A stretch of 64,000 bases of DNA from Paenibacillus sp. V4I3 (GTDB taxonomy: Bacteria > Bacillota > Bacilli > Paenibacillales > NBRC-103111): positions 6,050,501 through 6,114,500 of the forward strand of contig NZ_JAUSZA010000001.1 in NCBI RefSeq assembly GCF_030817215.1, written 5' to 3'. Position 1 is the stretch's first letter, and each line of letters starts with the position of its first letter. This document shows positions 34,806 to 43,422 of the stretch, piece after piece. The translations under genes and the position numbers were made by a program. The notes below the pieces were generated by a model. It searched no databases and was not told the DNA's origin. It saw only the letters and a program-made list of their open reading frames with translations.

Positions 34806-34988
34806 TTGTTGTATTTCGTACAATATTTGGTAAGCTAATCCGAGTTTTTCTTCATGATTGTTGCAGAAAATACAACATTTTCGCCCAAAAGTAGCTTTAG
34901 AAGGAAATAAGGCTGAATTGTTGTACAACATACAACAAAAACAACTTATTGAGAAGAAACTAACGAAATTGTTGTACCCTGTACAACT
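34806..34988 (+). repeat. Four-hairpin dispersed repeat, copy C
   Basis: The four units lie at 34806-34825, 34858-34877, 34918-34937 and 34969-34988, with spacers of 32, 40 and 31 bases. Its first unit ends TACAATA, which still pairs with TTGTTGTA through a G-U pair. The 440-base gap 34614-35054 holds this repeat and one terminator; I see no gene in it. Confidence 0.9.
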
Positions 34989-35004
34989 TTCGTTAATCAA
35001 ACAA

Positions 35005-35038
35005 AAAAACCGCCCCCATCGATTGCGATGAGAACGGC
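35005..35038 (-). terminator. Terminator of the fucose operon
   Basis: On the minus strand the stem CCGTTCTCATCG/CGATGGGGGCGG is followed by TTTTTTTG. It lies 17 bases after the aldolase gene. Confidence 0.88.
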
Positions 35039-35054
35039 CATACCTGATAATCCA

Positions 35055-35714
35055 TTATTTCATTTGCTGTAATAAATTCACGCGGTAAGCTTCACTTTCT
35101 AAGCCTTGAATTTCTTTGTACTCTTCCTCAGTCAGCCTTCTCGGTTGACCTACGGACTTCGCAATGAGGTAAATCTTCGCGCTTTCTTCCATAACTTCCG
35201 TGCGGTAGTAGGCTTCACGCAAATTTTTACCCGTTGTGACGAGTCCATGATTGTTTAGCAAAATCGAGCTATAACGGTCAGCCTTCTCAGCCACTAGGTT
35301 GGCTAATTTATCCGTTGTTGGAACGACATAGGGAACGAAAGCTACGTCGCCGACAAGCGCGGCTTGGTCCGGAAACAGCATCGGAAGCTCATTATCTACG
35401 AGTGTTAATGCGATGCAATAAGCCGGATGCGTATGCACAATCGCCTTCATGATGGGATTCACGCGATAACAAAATAAATGCATAAGCACTTCGGAGGAAG
35501 GACGGTAGGTCGAGTCGAGAATGTTCCCCGTCGGGATATCGACCGGCACCCATTGCACAGGCTCAATATCTTCTAGTGCGAAACCGCTTGGAGAAAGGTA
35601 CATCGTATCTTCAAATCTTGCACTAATATTCCCACCAGGACCTACAACAAGGCCTTTGGCTACACTTTTACGGGCATATTTCGTCAATTCTTCTCTTGTT
35701 TGCTGCTCGGACAT
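35055..35714 (-). CDS. fucA: Class II aldolase (L-fuculose-/L-rhamnulose-phosphate aldolase type)
   Basis: A 219-residue zinc aldolase of the FucA/RhaD/AraD group. The catalytic Glu75 and zinc ligands His94, His96 (VHTHPAY) and His156 (NNHGLVT) are present, and the N-terminal GPGGNISAR phosphate loop is intact. It would split L-fuculose-1-phosphate or L-rhamnulose-1-phosphate into dihydroxyacetone phosphate and L-lactaldehyde. It is the last gene of the operon fucU-fucI-kinase-aldolase, only 7 bases after the kinase gene. Confidence 0.9.
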   Translation of the reverse strand: MSEQQTREELTKYARKSVAKGLVVGPGGNISARFEDTMYLSPSGFALEDIEPVQWVPVDIPTGNILDSTYRPSSEVLMHLFCYRVNPIMKAIVHTHPAYCIALTLVDNELPMLFPDQAALVGDVAFVPYVVPTTDKLANLVAEKADRYSSILLNNHGLVTTGKNLREAYYRTEVMEESAKIYLIAKSVGQPRRLTEEEYKEIQGLESEAYRVNLLQQMK

Positions 35715-35721
35715 CTAACCT

Positions 35722-37221
35722 TCAACTCCTTACTGATTTCTTAGCAATCACTTGCAAATAGGTTTGGTAAGCATCCTGCCATTTAGCTTCATCCTGGGAT
35801 TCATACCGATCAGGCGGGAAGGAGTCCATGACGACTTGGCGGATCTGATCCAACGATTGGACCTCGCCGTGCGCTTTGACCTGCATCATAATATTGCCGA
35901 TCGCCGTCGCTTCCACAGGACCAGCAATGACCGGTCTCCCTGTGGCGTTCGCCGTCAATTGGCAGAGCAGCCGATTTTGAATTCCTCCGCCTACCATATG
36001 AATGGTTGAAAGCTTTCTTGCAAGAAGCTGTTCAATTTCATCTAACGTTTGCTTGAATTTCATAGCCAGACTATCCACTACGCAGCGGATAAGCTCAGCT
36101 TTGGTTTGTGGTACGGTTTGGCCTGTTTCCACACAATAAAGGCGAATTCGTTCCGGCATATTTCCTGGAGCAAGAAACACAGGATCCTGCGGATCCACGT
36201 AACTTTGGAGCCCTGGCTCCAACTTCGCCATCTCTTGCATGTGAGCAAAGCTTATGGAATCTCCTTCGAGCTCCCATTGCCTTTTGCATGCTTGAAGGAG
36301 CCATAGTCCCATGATATTCTTCAGCATGCGAATCTTCTTTTCAGCGCCGCCCTCGTTTGTGAATCCCCAGCGAAGACTGTCTTCCGTCATGATGGGTTGA
36401 TCGATTTCAACGCCCATTAAGGACCAGGTTCCACAAGAGATGAACGCATAGTCACCTTCGAGTGAAGGAATCGAAACGACCGCAGAAGCCGTATCATGTG
36501 AAGCTGCAGCCACAATTGGCATCGCGCCAACCTGCAGTTCCTCGGCTATTTCTTTGCGCAGAGTTCCTTCTTTCGTTCCGGGCATCACGATGTCTGTAAA
36601 GAGTCCAGACGGGATTCCAACTTTCTGCAAAAGTAAACGATCCCAGTCTCTCGCCACCGGATCCAGAAGCCCTGTTGTACTGGCGATCGTGTACTCCGTG
36701 GAACGAATCCCAGACAAATAGAAACGGAATAAGTCTGGCATGAGCAAGAGACGAACATCATCAGGCAGTGATAAACCTTGTTCTCTGCTCTCGGCATAAA
36801 GCTGAAAAATCGTATTAAAAGATAGCGGCTGAATACCTGAATGGCTGTATAATTCACGCTCCGTCGTTTGCTGCAGCAATTCGCTCATCGCTACTGCATT
36901 CCGCGCTTCCCTATAATGATAAGGATTGCCAAGCAGCTTGCCTTTGCCGTCAACAAAACCGTAGTCCACACCCCATGTATCAACTGCAATGGAAGCTGGA
37001 CTACTAGGAGCATGCTGCTTATAAGCATGGATTCCTGCTTTTAACTCATGAAAAAGTCGCAAAAAGTCCCAGTACAAACTGCCGCCAAGCTCAACAGGAT
37101 CATTTGAGAAGCGATGAATGTCCTCTACGGAAAGTGTTGAACCACTCCAACGCCCCAAAATGGTTCTGCCGCTGCTAGCTCCGAAATCTACGGCTAGCAT
37201 ATTCAAATGGTTAGTCCCCAC
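35722..37221 (-). CDS. rhaB: Rhamnulokinase-type FGGY sugar kinase
   Basis: A 499-residue kinase from the chosen GTG, which has GAGGTGA upstream; another GTG three codons earlier overlaps that site, so the start is not certain. The N-terminal LAVDFGASSGRTILG motif, DTWGVDYGFVD near 85 and AASHDTASAV near 250 are typical of RhaB, and GGGIQNRLLCQLTANATG near 415 closes the sugar-kinase fold. In this operon, with a fucose isomerase and mutarotase, it may phosphorylate L-fuculose; by sequence it looks more like a rhamnulokinase than FucK. Confidence 0.9.
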   Translation of the reverse strand: MGTNHLNMLAVDFGASSGRTILGRWSGSTLSVEDIHRFSNDPVELGGSLYWDFLRLFHELKAGIHAYKQHAPSSPASIAVDTWGVDYGFVDGKGKLLGNPYHYREARNAVAMSELLQQTTERELYSHSGIQPLSFNTIFQLYAESREQGLSLPDDVRLLLMPDLFRFYLSGIRSTEYTIASTTGLLDPVARDWDRLLLQKVGIPSGLFTDIVMPGTKEGTLRKEIAEELQVGAMPIVAAASHDTASAVVSIPSLEGDYAFISCGTWSLMGVEIDQPIMTEDSLRWGFTNEGGAEKKIRMLKNIMGLWLLQACKRQWELEGDSISFAHMQEMAKLEPGLQSYVDPQDPVFLAPGNMPERIRLYCVETGQTVPQTKAELIRCVVDSLAMKFKQTLDEIEQLLARKLSTIHMVGGGIQNRLLCQLTANATGRPVIAGPVEATAIGNIMMQVKAHGEVQSLDQIRQVVMDSFPPDRYESQDEAKWQDAYQTYLQVIAKKSVRS

Positions 37222-37231
37222 CAGAGTCACC

Positions 37232-39040
37232 TCAATTCGTGCAATTGCTACTATTTATATAAGGGCCCGAAGCTGCTGCAAGCTCTGAAATCAGCGCCTC
37301 TGGATCCGATGTTCCGAAATTACTCCAAACCCGTGGACGGAAAATGTGCTCCTTCGCTACGTTGTGCATAGACACAGGAATTCTTAGAATAGCAGCAAGT
37401 GTGATTAAGTCAGCACCGATATGACCATAGCTGATCGATCCATGATTGGAGCCCCAGTTATCCATAACCGAATAAACATCGGTAAATGATCCTTCACCTG
37501 TTAAAATAGGAGCAAACCAAGTCGTCGGCCACGTTGAATCTGTGCGATCATCCAGCTGTTGATGCACATTCTCAGGCAGATCAACAGAGTAGCCTTCTGC
37601 TAACTGAAGCACGGGACCTAAGCCTCTTACTAAGTTGATGCGAGACATCGTTACCGGCATACCGCCTTTTGTAAGGAAATCGGTGGAATAGCCGCCTCCG
37701 CGGAAATATTCAACGGATGCAGGACGCCAAGAAGTTGCCTCTAGACACTTAGTCACTTCTTCATCCGTGATTTCCCAGTAAGGCTTCAAAACAGGTTTGC
37801 CATTGCGGCTTTGTTCCCCTGTGCCATCTAGTGCTGCTGGTCCAGAGTTAATCAAGTGAAGAATTCCGTCTTTGGCTGCACCGCTTAAAGTGTGTCCTGT
37901 TACGCGTTTCACCGCATCTGGGCTCCAGTACGTTCTTACATCGGCGAAAATTTGCGCTGTATTCGTCAACAGATTACCGAATAACATGGCAACACCATTC
38001 AGACTATCGTTCTCTGTGGCAACCAAATAAGGTGCGCGTTTGCCATTCCAGTCAAAGGAAGTGTTCAGGATGGCTTCCATGAAATCACCGTTCGGGAAGT
38101 GATCTGTCCAATGACGCTGTCCTTGGAAACCAGAGAGAATCGCATTGTGGCCAAGCGCTTCTTCCCCGAACTCGATGTCAGCCAGACGCGGGTTGCCTAC
38201 CATTAAGTCCCTGACAATCAAGGACATTTTCACAACGGTTTCCCAATCTTGATCTTTCTTTTCACGGCTCGTTTGAATCTCAGAAGGATTCTTATCTGGG
38301 CCTTCTGTACAGTTCTCTTTTACCCAGTTCAGTGCCAATTGGTATTCTTCAGGATCGAAAATCTCTTCGTCAATACGACGCACTAATTCGGACATATCGA
38401 CATATTCGTTACGCATGCCCAGGTAATTCTGGAACAGCTCCTCATTTACGATTGATCCAGCAATCCCCATAGATACAGAGCCGATAGAGAGGTATGATTT
38501 CCCTTTCATGTAAGCGGCAGCAAGCCCTGCCTTAGCAAAACGAATTAGCTTCTCATGAACGTCTTGCGGTATGTCTGTTGTACCTGCATCTTGTACATCT
38601 TTGCCGTAAATACCAAAGGCCGGAATGCCTTTCTGTGCATGACCCGATAAAACAGCGGCCAAGTAAACCGCGCCCGGACGCTCTGTACCATTAAAGCCCC
38701 AAATGGCTTTCGGTGTGGACGGGTCCATATCCATCGTTTCCGTTCCGTAGCACCAACAAGGGGTAACGGTAATGGATACACCTACTCCAGATTTCGTGAA
38801 TTTATCCGCTGCTGCAGCAGCCTCGGCTACGCCTCCGATGCAGGTGTCAGCAATCACACACTCTACAGGCTCGCCGTTTGGATATTTCAGAGTTTCACTT
38901 AGTAAAGCTGCAACAGCCTTAGCCATGTTCATCGTTTGATCTTCAAGTGATTCACGAACACCTTTTCTTCTGCCATCAATCGTTGGTCGTATCCCAATCT
39001 TCGGGAATTCCTGGTTCCACCTGTAATCACTGTTTGCCAT
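37232..39040 (-). CDS. fucI: L-fucose isomerase (FucI)
   Basis: A 602-residue protein, close to the usual 590. The ATG was chosen because GAGGAGG lies before it; the open frame extends 17 codons further without a good site. It has FucI motifs: KIGIRPTIDGRRKGVRESLE near the start, the manganese-binding ATENDSLNGVAML near 350 and NHGSISYGHIGADLITLAA near 560. It interconverts L-fucose and L-fuculose, and relatives also accept D-arabinose. The upstream operator-like palindrome suggests control by the LacI regulator. Confidence 0.95.
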   Translation of the reverse strand: MANSDYRWNQEFPKIGIRPTIDGRRKGVRESLEDQTMNMAKAVAALLSETLKYPNGEPVECVIADTCIGGVAEAAAAADKFTKSGVGVSITVTPCWCYGTETMDMDPSTPKAIWGFNGTERPGAVYLAAVLSGHAQKGIPAFGIYGKDVQDAGTTDIPQDVHEKLIRFAKAGLAAAYMKGKSYLSIGSVSMGIAGSIVNEELFQNYLGMRNEYVDMSELVRRIDEEIFDPEEYQLALNWVKENCTEGPDKNPSEIQTSREKKDQDWETVVKMSLIVRDLMVGNPRLADIEFGEEALGHNAILSGFQGQRHWTDHFPNGDFMEAILNTSFDWNGKRAPYLVATENDSLNGVAMLFGNLLTNTAQIFADVRTYWSPDAVKRVTGHTLSGAAKDGILHLINSGPAALDGTGEQSRNGKPVLKPYWEITDEEVTKCLEATSWRPASVEYFRGGGYSTDFLTKGGMPVTMSRINLVRGLGPVLQLAEGYSVDLPENVHQQLDDRTDSTWPTTWFAPILTGEGSFTDVYSVMDNWGSNHGSISYGHIGADLITLAAILRIPVSMHNVAKEHIFRPRVWSNFGTSDPEALISELAAASGPYINSSNCTN

Positions 39041-39105
39041 TTTAAATTCATCCTCCTCATGTGTATGGGGTGATACGAATTGTGCATTCAAACGGAATCA
39101 ATTCA

Positions 39106-39123
39106 TGAGTTATCGATAATTCA
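39106..39123. promoter_or_regulatory. Operator candidate 1 for the LacI regulator
   Basis: TGAGTTATCGATAATTCA is almost a perfect palindrome with a central CG, as in LacI-family operators. It lies 66 bases before fucI. A related sequence lies before fucU at 39575. Confidence 0.55.
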
Positions 39124-39125
39124 AA

Positions 39126-39551
39126 TCACTCACTAATGACACCTTTTTTCAAAATAATATTGGCATATAAAGCTTTCTCACTCGTTGCCACGATCGCGTA
39201 GGCTTTCTTCGCTCGCTCATAAAACGGGAATCGATCTACATACTCAATTCGTGGCGGCGTGTGCTTACGAATGATTCCTTCGTATGTAGTCCATATCGGT
39301 GTTTCAACCGCATCTCCTGGAACTACCGCCATAAGAGCAATAGGATGTTCACTGTAAGAATCCAGTGGAAATAACGATAAAACCGCTTCCAATAATTCCG
39401 TTACACCATGGCCATCGCTGCGCAGCAAACGATTCGTATGACTGGCGGCAGGGAAATTGCCATCTGCTAGAATAATTTCATCCCCATGCCCCATTTCCAT
39501 CAGCACCTTCAAAAGCTCCGGCGACAAGATGGAAGGAATACCTTTAAGCAT
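39126..39551 (-). CDS. fucU: L-fucose mutarotase / RbsD-FucU family (FucU)
   Basis: A 141-residue protein from the ATG preceded by GAGGAGG. The FucU/RbsD motif MGHGDEIILADGNFPA begins near residue 20 and contains the catalytic histidine. The C-terminal RIEYVDRFPFYERAKKAYAIVATSE is FucU-like. It interconverts the alpha and beta anomers of L-fucose to feed the isomerase. It is the first gene of the operon and diverges from the LacI gene. Confidence 0.93.
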   Translation of the reverse strand: MLKGIPSILSPELLKVLMEMGHGDEIILADGNFPAASHTNRLLRSDGHGVTELLEAVLSLFPLDSYSEHPIALMAVVPGDAVETPIWTTYEGIIRKHTPPRIEYVDRFPFYERAKKAYAIVATSEKALYANIILKKGVISE

Positions 39552-39574
39552 ATTCAAAACCTCCTCAAAAAATG

Positions 39575-39592
39575 AGTGTTACCGATAACTCA
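39575..39592. promoter_or_regulatory. Operator candidate 2 for the LacI regulator
   Basis: AGTGTTACCGATAACTCA shares the CGATAA(C/T)TCA half and a GTTA half with the site at 39106-39123. It lies in the divergent space between fucU and the LacI gene, so it could control both. Confidence 0.5.
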
Positions 39593-39674
39593 AAATTATC
39601 AATTTTAAGCCTTGCTGTCAATCCTTAATTTCTATACAATAGACGAATAGGATGAGATGAAAAGGTGACTCAAC

Positions 39675-40682
39675 GTGATTACAATTTATGATATCGCTGA
39701 AAAAGCCGGTGTTTCGGCAATGACCGTTTCACGGGTTATCAATAATACAGGTCGTATCAGCGAAGCAACGCGCAAACGGGTAAAGAAAGTAATGGAAGAT
39801 CTCCACTATATTCCGAACTCGATGGCACGCAGTCTGGTACTTCAGAAGACCAAAATTCTTTCCCTGCTCATTACGGATATTACGAATCCGTTCTATACTA
39901 CGCTTGCACGCGGCGCAGAGGATGCAGCTAAACGGGCTGGATATCGACTGCTTTTTGCGAATAGCGATGAGGATTATGCGAAAGAGAAAGACTACGTTGA
40001 TATGATTCTATCAACCCGTGTGGATGGCGTTCTATTCGCCCCAACGGGAGATCATTCTGTCGAGAATCTTGGTCAACTGCAAAAGCATAATATTCCCTTC
40101 GTTGTTTTAGACCGTGAAATTCCGGGAATTGAGGCGGATGTGGTACTCGGGGACAGCAAGGAAGGCGCGAGAAAGCTTGTTGAGCATTTAATTGGTCTTG
40201 GGCATCGCCGAATCGCTTTGATTAACGGTTCACAGGATGTCTCTACAGCCCGTTTGCGTTATACCGGGTATTGCGAGGCGCATTTGCTTAGCGGATTACC
40301 CATAGATGACTCGCTCGTCGCACATCTAAACTATCGTGATTTCCATGATGAATCCGCGTTAGATGAACTACTCAATCTTGCAGATCCACCGACAGCTATC
40401 TTCGCGGCTAACAACATGCTCGCCGTCGGCGTCATTCAATCATTGAGACAGCGCGGCTTGCAGGTGCCAGATGATCTATCGGTCGTCTGTTTTGACGATT
40501 TCGGCCCAGCAGGTGCGATTAACCCATTTCTAACCCTGGCTTCACAGCCTGCCTATCAATTCGGCTTATTAGGCATGCAGCTGTTAATCGAACGCATTGA
40601 AGGTGAAGCCGTTCATGAGAATCGGAAGATCATTCTGCCTTCGGAGATGATTATCCGAGCTTCCACACAGGCGTTGAAATGA
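39675..40682 (+). CDS. LacI family transcriptional regulator of the fucose operon
   Basis: A 335-residue LacI repressor starting with GTG after AAAAGGTGA. The helix-turn-helix is at 3-25 (IYDIAEKAGVSAMTVSRVINN), the hinge helix at about 48-56 (NSMARSL), and a periplasmic-binding-protein-like sugar domain follows. It diverges from fucU. Two similar palindromes, before fucU and before fucI, make local control of the operon likely. Confidence 0.95.
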   Translation: MITIYDIAEKAGVSAMTVSRVINNTGRISEATRKRVKKVMEDLHYIPNSMARSLVLQKTKILSLLITDITNPFYTTLARGAEDAAKRAGYRLLFANSDEDYAKEKDYVDMILSTRVDGVLFAPTGDHSVENLGQLQKHNIPFVVLDREIPGIEADVVLGDSKEGARKLVEHLIGLGHRRIALINGSQDVSTARLRYTGYCEAHLLSGLPIDDSLVAHLNYRDFHDESALDELLNLADPPTAIFAANNMLAVGVIQSLRQRGLQVPDDLSVVCFDDFGPAGAINPFLTLASQPAYQFGLLGMQLLIERIEGEAVHENRKIILPSEMIIRASTQALK

Positions 40683-40814
40683 TGGCTGAGATGGCGGTTA
40701 ACAGGAGAGCCTAAGTAGTTTCTACAACATTCGTTAGACAGATAAGCCCGCCCCCATTAAGCCCATTCTATTAAAAAGATGAGAAAGCACCCTATGAACC
40801 TTTAGGAGATTATA

Positions 40815-41126
40815 ATGAACCCAACCGTAGAACTAGCCTTACAAACAACGCTAAAAAACTGGAATGCCATGTCGGCATCACGTGGTGATGAGCAGGAAGT
40901 TGTCGCCGATCAATTCCAATCATCTTTTTATTTATTTATCGATGCAGTCCGCGAATGGGTTTATCAGTTAGAACCGCGACCTCAAACCATCGATGAGTTA
41001 TTAGACTTGGATATGATGCAGGAAATCCTAGATGTACTTCCAGCTCCGCTTCATTTAAACTTCGAGACGGAAGTTGAGCTTATCATGGATAATGTGGTTA
41101 GAATCGACGATGATAAATATGATTAA
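40815..41126 (+). CDS. Hypothetical acidic protein (103 residues)
   Basis: An AGGAGA site 7 bases before the ATG supports the start. The protein is acidic and appears wholly alpha-helical, with no signal peptide, membrane segment or cysteine. It includes FYLFIDAVREWVYQLEPRPQTIDELL in the middle and ends VVRIDDDKYD. I do not recognise the family. It lies alone after the LacI gene and is followed by a bidirectional terminator. Confidence 0.75.
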   Translation: MNPTVELALQTTLKNWNAMSASRGDEQEVVADQFQSSFYLFIDAVREWVYQLEPRPQTIDELLDLDMMQEILDVLPAPLHLNFETEVELIMDNVVRIDDDKYD

Positions 41127-41198
41127 GATTTCCCACAATTACGAATCATCACTGCTCTAACAAGTCTAATCTCAAGTTGGCACATTACGCCCAAGTAG

Positions 41199-41234
41199 CA
41201 AAAAAAAGCCCAATGTCGAATTGGGCTTTTTCAT
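41199..41234. terminator. Bidirectional terminator
   Basis: AAAAAAGCCCAAT and ATTGGGCTTTTT form a perfect hairpin between the convergent hypothetical genes. Confidence 0.9.
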
Positions 41235-41266
41235 CATTTATAAGCTTCACGTCGTGCTATCCGCAC

Positions 41267-41776
41267 TTAAACCGTTTTATCCACAAAGGTAATCTGGTTC
41301 TGCTCAGCAAATTTTTTCAATCTAGCAGCCATGGCAGCTACGTCGAATCGATTCAGAGATTTGTTGTACACCCAACGAGGTGACTTCCCATTTAGGTCAA
41401 TGACCACCTGACCAGGGGAGTATACGATTTCTTTAATTTTATCGGCATTAAGTACAAGCTCTCTGGCAAACCCTCTCTTCGAGATGCTCGTCTTACTAAC
41501 CTTTAAATACGGACGGCGAATAAAATAAACGAACAGTCCAACCGCCATGTAACTGAGTGTCGTATACCAGTACATCTTGTCCCCGTCTGTTTTGGTCAAA
41601 GTAACCAATAATAAGATGGAAATTAGAACAAAAAATAAAGCTAACATAATGCTTCTACCCTTGAATACTTCCGATCGATCCGGATCTGAAGAAATCGGAG
41701 CAATCCCCTGTTTGGAGCGATTCTTATTTACTGTTTTTGTATTTTTACTTACCATTCTTTCCCACTTACGTGACAT
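41267..41776 (-). CDS. Hypothetical membrane protein (169 residues)
   Basis: An AAGGAG site precedes the ATG. The basic N-terminus of 40 residues is followed by two membrane helices (about 43-60 and 70-86) and a cytoplasmic or external C-terminal half with a small beta-rich look (LKVSKTSISKRGFARELVLNADKIKEI). This resembles the PH-like domain of YcxB/YdeB-type membrane proteins in general layout, but I cannot name a family. Confidence 0.78.
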   Translation of the reverse strand: MSRKWERMVSKNTKTVNKNRSKQGIAPISSDPDRSEVFKGRSIMLALFFVLISILLLVTLTKTDGDKMYWYTTLSYMAVGLFVYFIRRPYLKVSKTSISKRGFARELVLNADKIKEIVYSPGQVVIDLNGKSPRWVYNKSLNRFDVAAMAARLKKFAEQNQITFVDKTV

Positions 41777-41823
41777 TCATTTCACTCCTTGGTTTATTCG
41801 TACTTACACAAGTACATCCTTCT

Positions 41824-42666
41824 TCATTTCAATAATCGATTCAAAACACCTTCATACCATCTCCATGGCAAAAGACTTTTCGCCCAGAGCCCCGCCCTCA
41901 CACCGCGTCCCATTGGATAACGGAGCTTTGACCGCGGGTTGTCTACAATTCGTGCAATTTGGTCTGCTACTTCCTGCGGATCGGGTGCTGTCGCTGATAC
42001 CTTCCTCGAGTAGTCAAGCATTTTGCTAAGCCGTTTCCAATAAGGAGACGCTTCCGTGGTATGGATCGCCTCGAAGCCTTTACGCCAAATCTCTGTCTTA
42101 TAGGCACCTGGTTCTACAAGCACGACACGCACACCCAGGGGCATCATCTCTAAACGAAGCGATTCGCTGAAGCCCTCTAGGGCAAACTTCGAAGTGCTAT
42201 ATGGGGCATAGCCAGGAAAGGCGGATAACCCGCTCACACTGCTTACATTAACAATACAACCAGATTGCTGTGCGCGCATGTGCGGCAGGATGGCCCTCGT
42301 TGTTGCAATGACTCCGAATACATTCGTTTCCAGCTGAGATCTCCACGCTTCCAACGGTACATCTTCCACATACCCCCCGACAGCAAAGCCGGCATTGTTA
42401 ATGAGAACATCGATTCTGCCATACTTGTCCATAATATCAGAAACGACTTGCTCAATCGAGTCATGAATCGTTACGTCAAGAGCCATGGTTTCGATGGCAT
42501 TTGTTACACCAGCTTTTTCGGCATGCGCGAGCAAGGCTTCGCTTTTACCAAGGTCGCGCATAGTTGTGATAACGTGATACCCCTCTTGGGCCAGAGCTAT
42601 TGAAGTCAATAAGCCAAATCCGCTAGAAGCGCCAGTCACCAATGCTGTCGGCTTTGTGAAACTCAT
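41824..42666 (-). CDS. Short-chain dehydrogenase/reductase
   Basis: A 280-residue SDR enzyme. TGASSGFG is at 11-18, NNAG near 91-94, the catalytic serine in NVSSVSG near 141 and Tyr-x3-Lys in YSTSK near 156. It belongs to the classical SDRs that are often annotated as 17-beta-hydroxysteroid or retinol dehydrogenase-like. The substrate is unknown. A GGGGGCAG ribosome binding site precedes the start. Confidence 0.92.
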   Translation of the reverse strand: MSFTKPTALVTGASSGFGLLTSIALAQEGYHVITTMRDLGKSEALLAHAEKAGVTNAIETMALDVTIHDSIEQVVSDIMDKYGRIDVLINNAGFAVGGYVEDVPLEAWRSQLETNVFGVIATTRAILPHMRAQQSGCIVNVSSVSGLSAFPGYAPYSTSKFALEGFSESLRLEMMPLGVRVVLVEPGAYKTEIWRKGFEAIHTTEASPYWKRLSKMLDYSRKVSATAPDPQEVADQIARIVDNPRSKLRYPMGRGVRAGLWAKSLLPWRWYEGVLNRLLK

Positions 42667-42813
42667 TCAGGCTGCCCCCTATATCCAACTCACATTCCTT
42701 CATAATCCCATACAAAAGGCATAATGTCGATATGTAAAAGAGGACAATTGATTCGAGCAGGAGCTAACTTCCTAGTGAATGCCCATTTATGGCTGATTTT
42801 ATCCAATCACATG

Positions 42814-42836
42814 AAAAAAAATGAGGCTTTGCCTCA
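42814..42836 (-). terminator. Orphan minus-strand terminator
   Basis: TGAGGC and GCCTCA pair around TTT, followed on the minus strand by TTTTTTT. No intact gene on that strand lies between it and tatA, which has its own terminator. The 521-base gap 42667-43188 otherwise holds an internal direct repeat at 42968-43039. Confidence 0.65.
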
Positions 42837-42967
42837 GGTCGATCTTATCGATTAGTCTTCGTGCGCGGAGGTGGAATGAACTGTTGGTTTCCTTCCAACT
42901 ATCCAAAATCACATAGGGCATAACGTCTATGCACCATCTTATTTAATTACGGCAATTCCAAAATGGC

Positions 42968-43039
42968 AAATTAACGCATCCACGTTCCCCTCAACGCTCA
43001 AATAGTCCGCTTTATCGATAAATAACGCATCGTAGTTCC
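42968..43039 (-). repeat. Imperfect direct repeat, 51-base period
   Basis: On the minus strand GGAAC-TAC-GATGCGTTATTT (43020-43039) and GGAAC-GTG-GATGCGTTAATTT (42968-42988) lie about 51 bases apart. The flanking sequence has a 42-codon open frame without a start codon. It may be a fragment of an intergenic repeat family or of a lost gene. Confidence 0.5.
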
Positions 43040-43120
43040 TCTTCCTTCTTTCGAAACCGTCAGACGTTGCCTAGATAAGAGACTCTCGCCCCTCCCACCA
43101 CTACTTTTGTACAAAAGCGC

Positions 43121-43176
43121 AAAAAAACCTGTATCCGGATGCTCTCCTCCAAGAGAACAATCACAGATACAGGCTG
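43121..43176 (-). terminator. Terminator of the tatA operon
   Basis: On the minus strand AGCCTGTATC pairs with GATACAGG across a loop that contains a second small hairpin (TTCTCTTGGAGGAGA), followed by TTTTTTT. Confidence 0.82.
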
Positions 43177-43188
43177 TCTGAGCTTCAT

Positions 43189-43401
43189 TTATACTTTTGC
43201 CTTCTCGAGCAGCTTATCGGCTGGCTCTACATGTTCGGGAACCTCTTTACCCTCGGAGACGAGTTCCCGCGCAGAGTTTTTGAACTCGTGCAGCGTGCGT
43301 CCCACCGCGCGACCAAGCTCTGGAAGCTTGGATGGACCAAACAAAACTAAGACAACAACTAAGATTAACATGAGACCAGGAAAGCCAATATTTTGCAGCA
43401 T
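43189..43401 (-). CDS. tatA: Sec-independent translocase subunit TatA
   Basis: A 70-residue TatA protein. A short N-terminal membrane helix (GLMLILVVVLVLFG) ends in the hinge FGPSKLPELGRAVG, followed by an amphipathic helix (RTLHEFKNSARELVSE). It forms the pore-like component of the twin-arginine translocase with TatC, which is encoded 2.7 kb away on the other strand. It lies 21 bases after the secreted RidA gene in an operon with the Tat-exported oxidase, so it is likely a dedicated translocase. Confidence 0.95.
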   Translation of the reverse strand: MLQNIGFPGLMLILVVVLVLFGPSKLPELGRAVGRTLHEFKNSARELVSEGKEVPEHVEPADKLLEKAKV

Positions 43402-43422
43402 AGGATCATCAACTCCGTTTCA

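Noticed and set aside
14748..34988. CRISPR array or attachment sites at the TTGTTGTA repeats
   Set aside because: Only four palindromes per copy, spacers are homologous between copies and there are no cas genes or integrase nearby.
42939..43066. Start-less 42-codon minus-strand frame ending in LICHFGIAVIK
   Set aside because: There is no start codon, no ribosome binding site and an internal direct repeat that may create the open frame; kept as a finding only.
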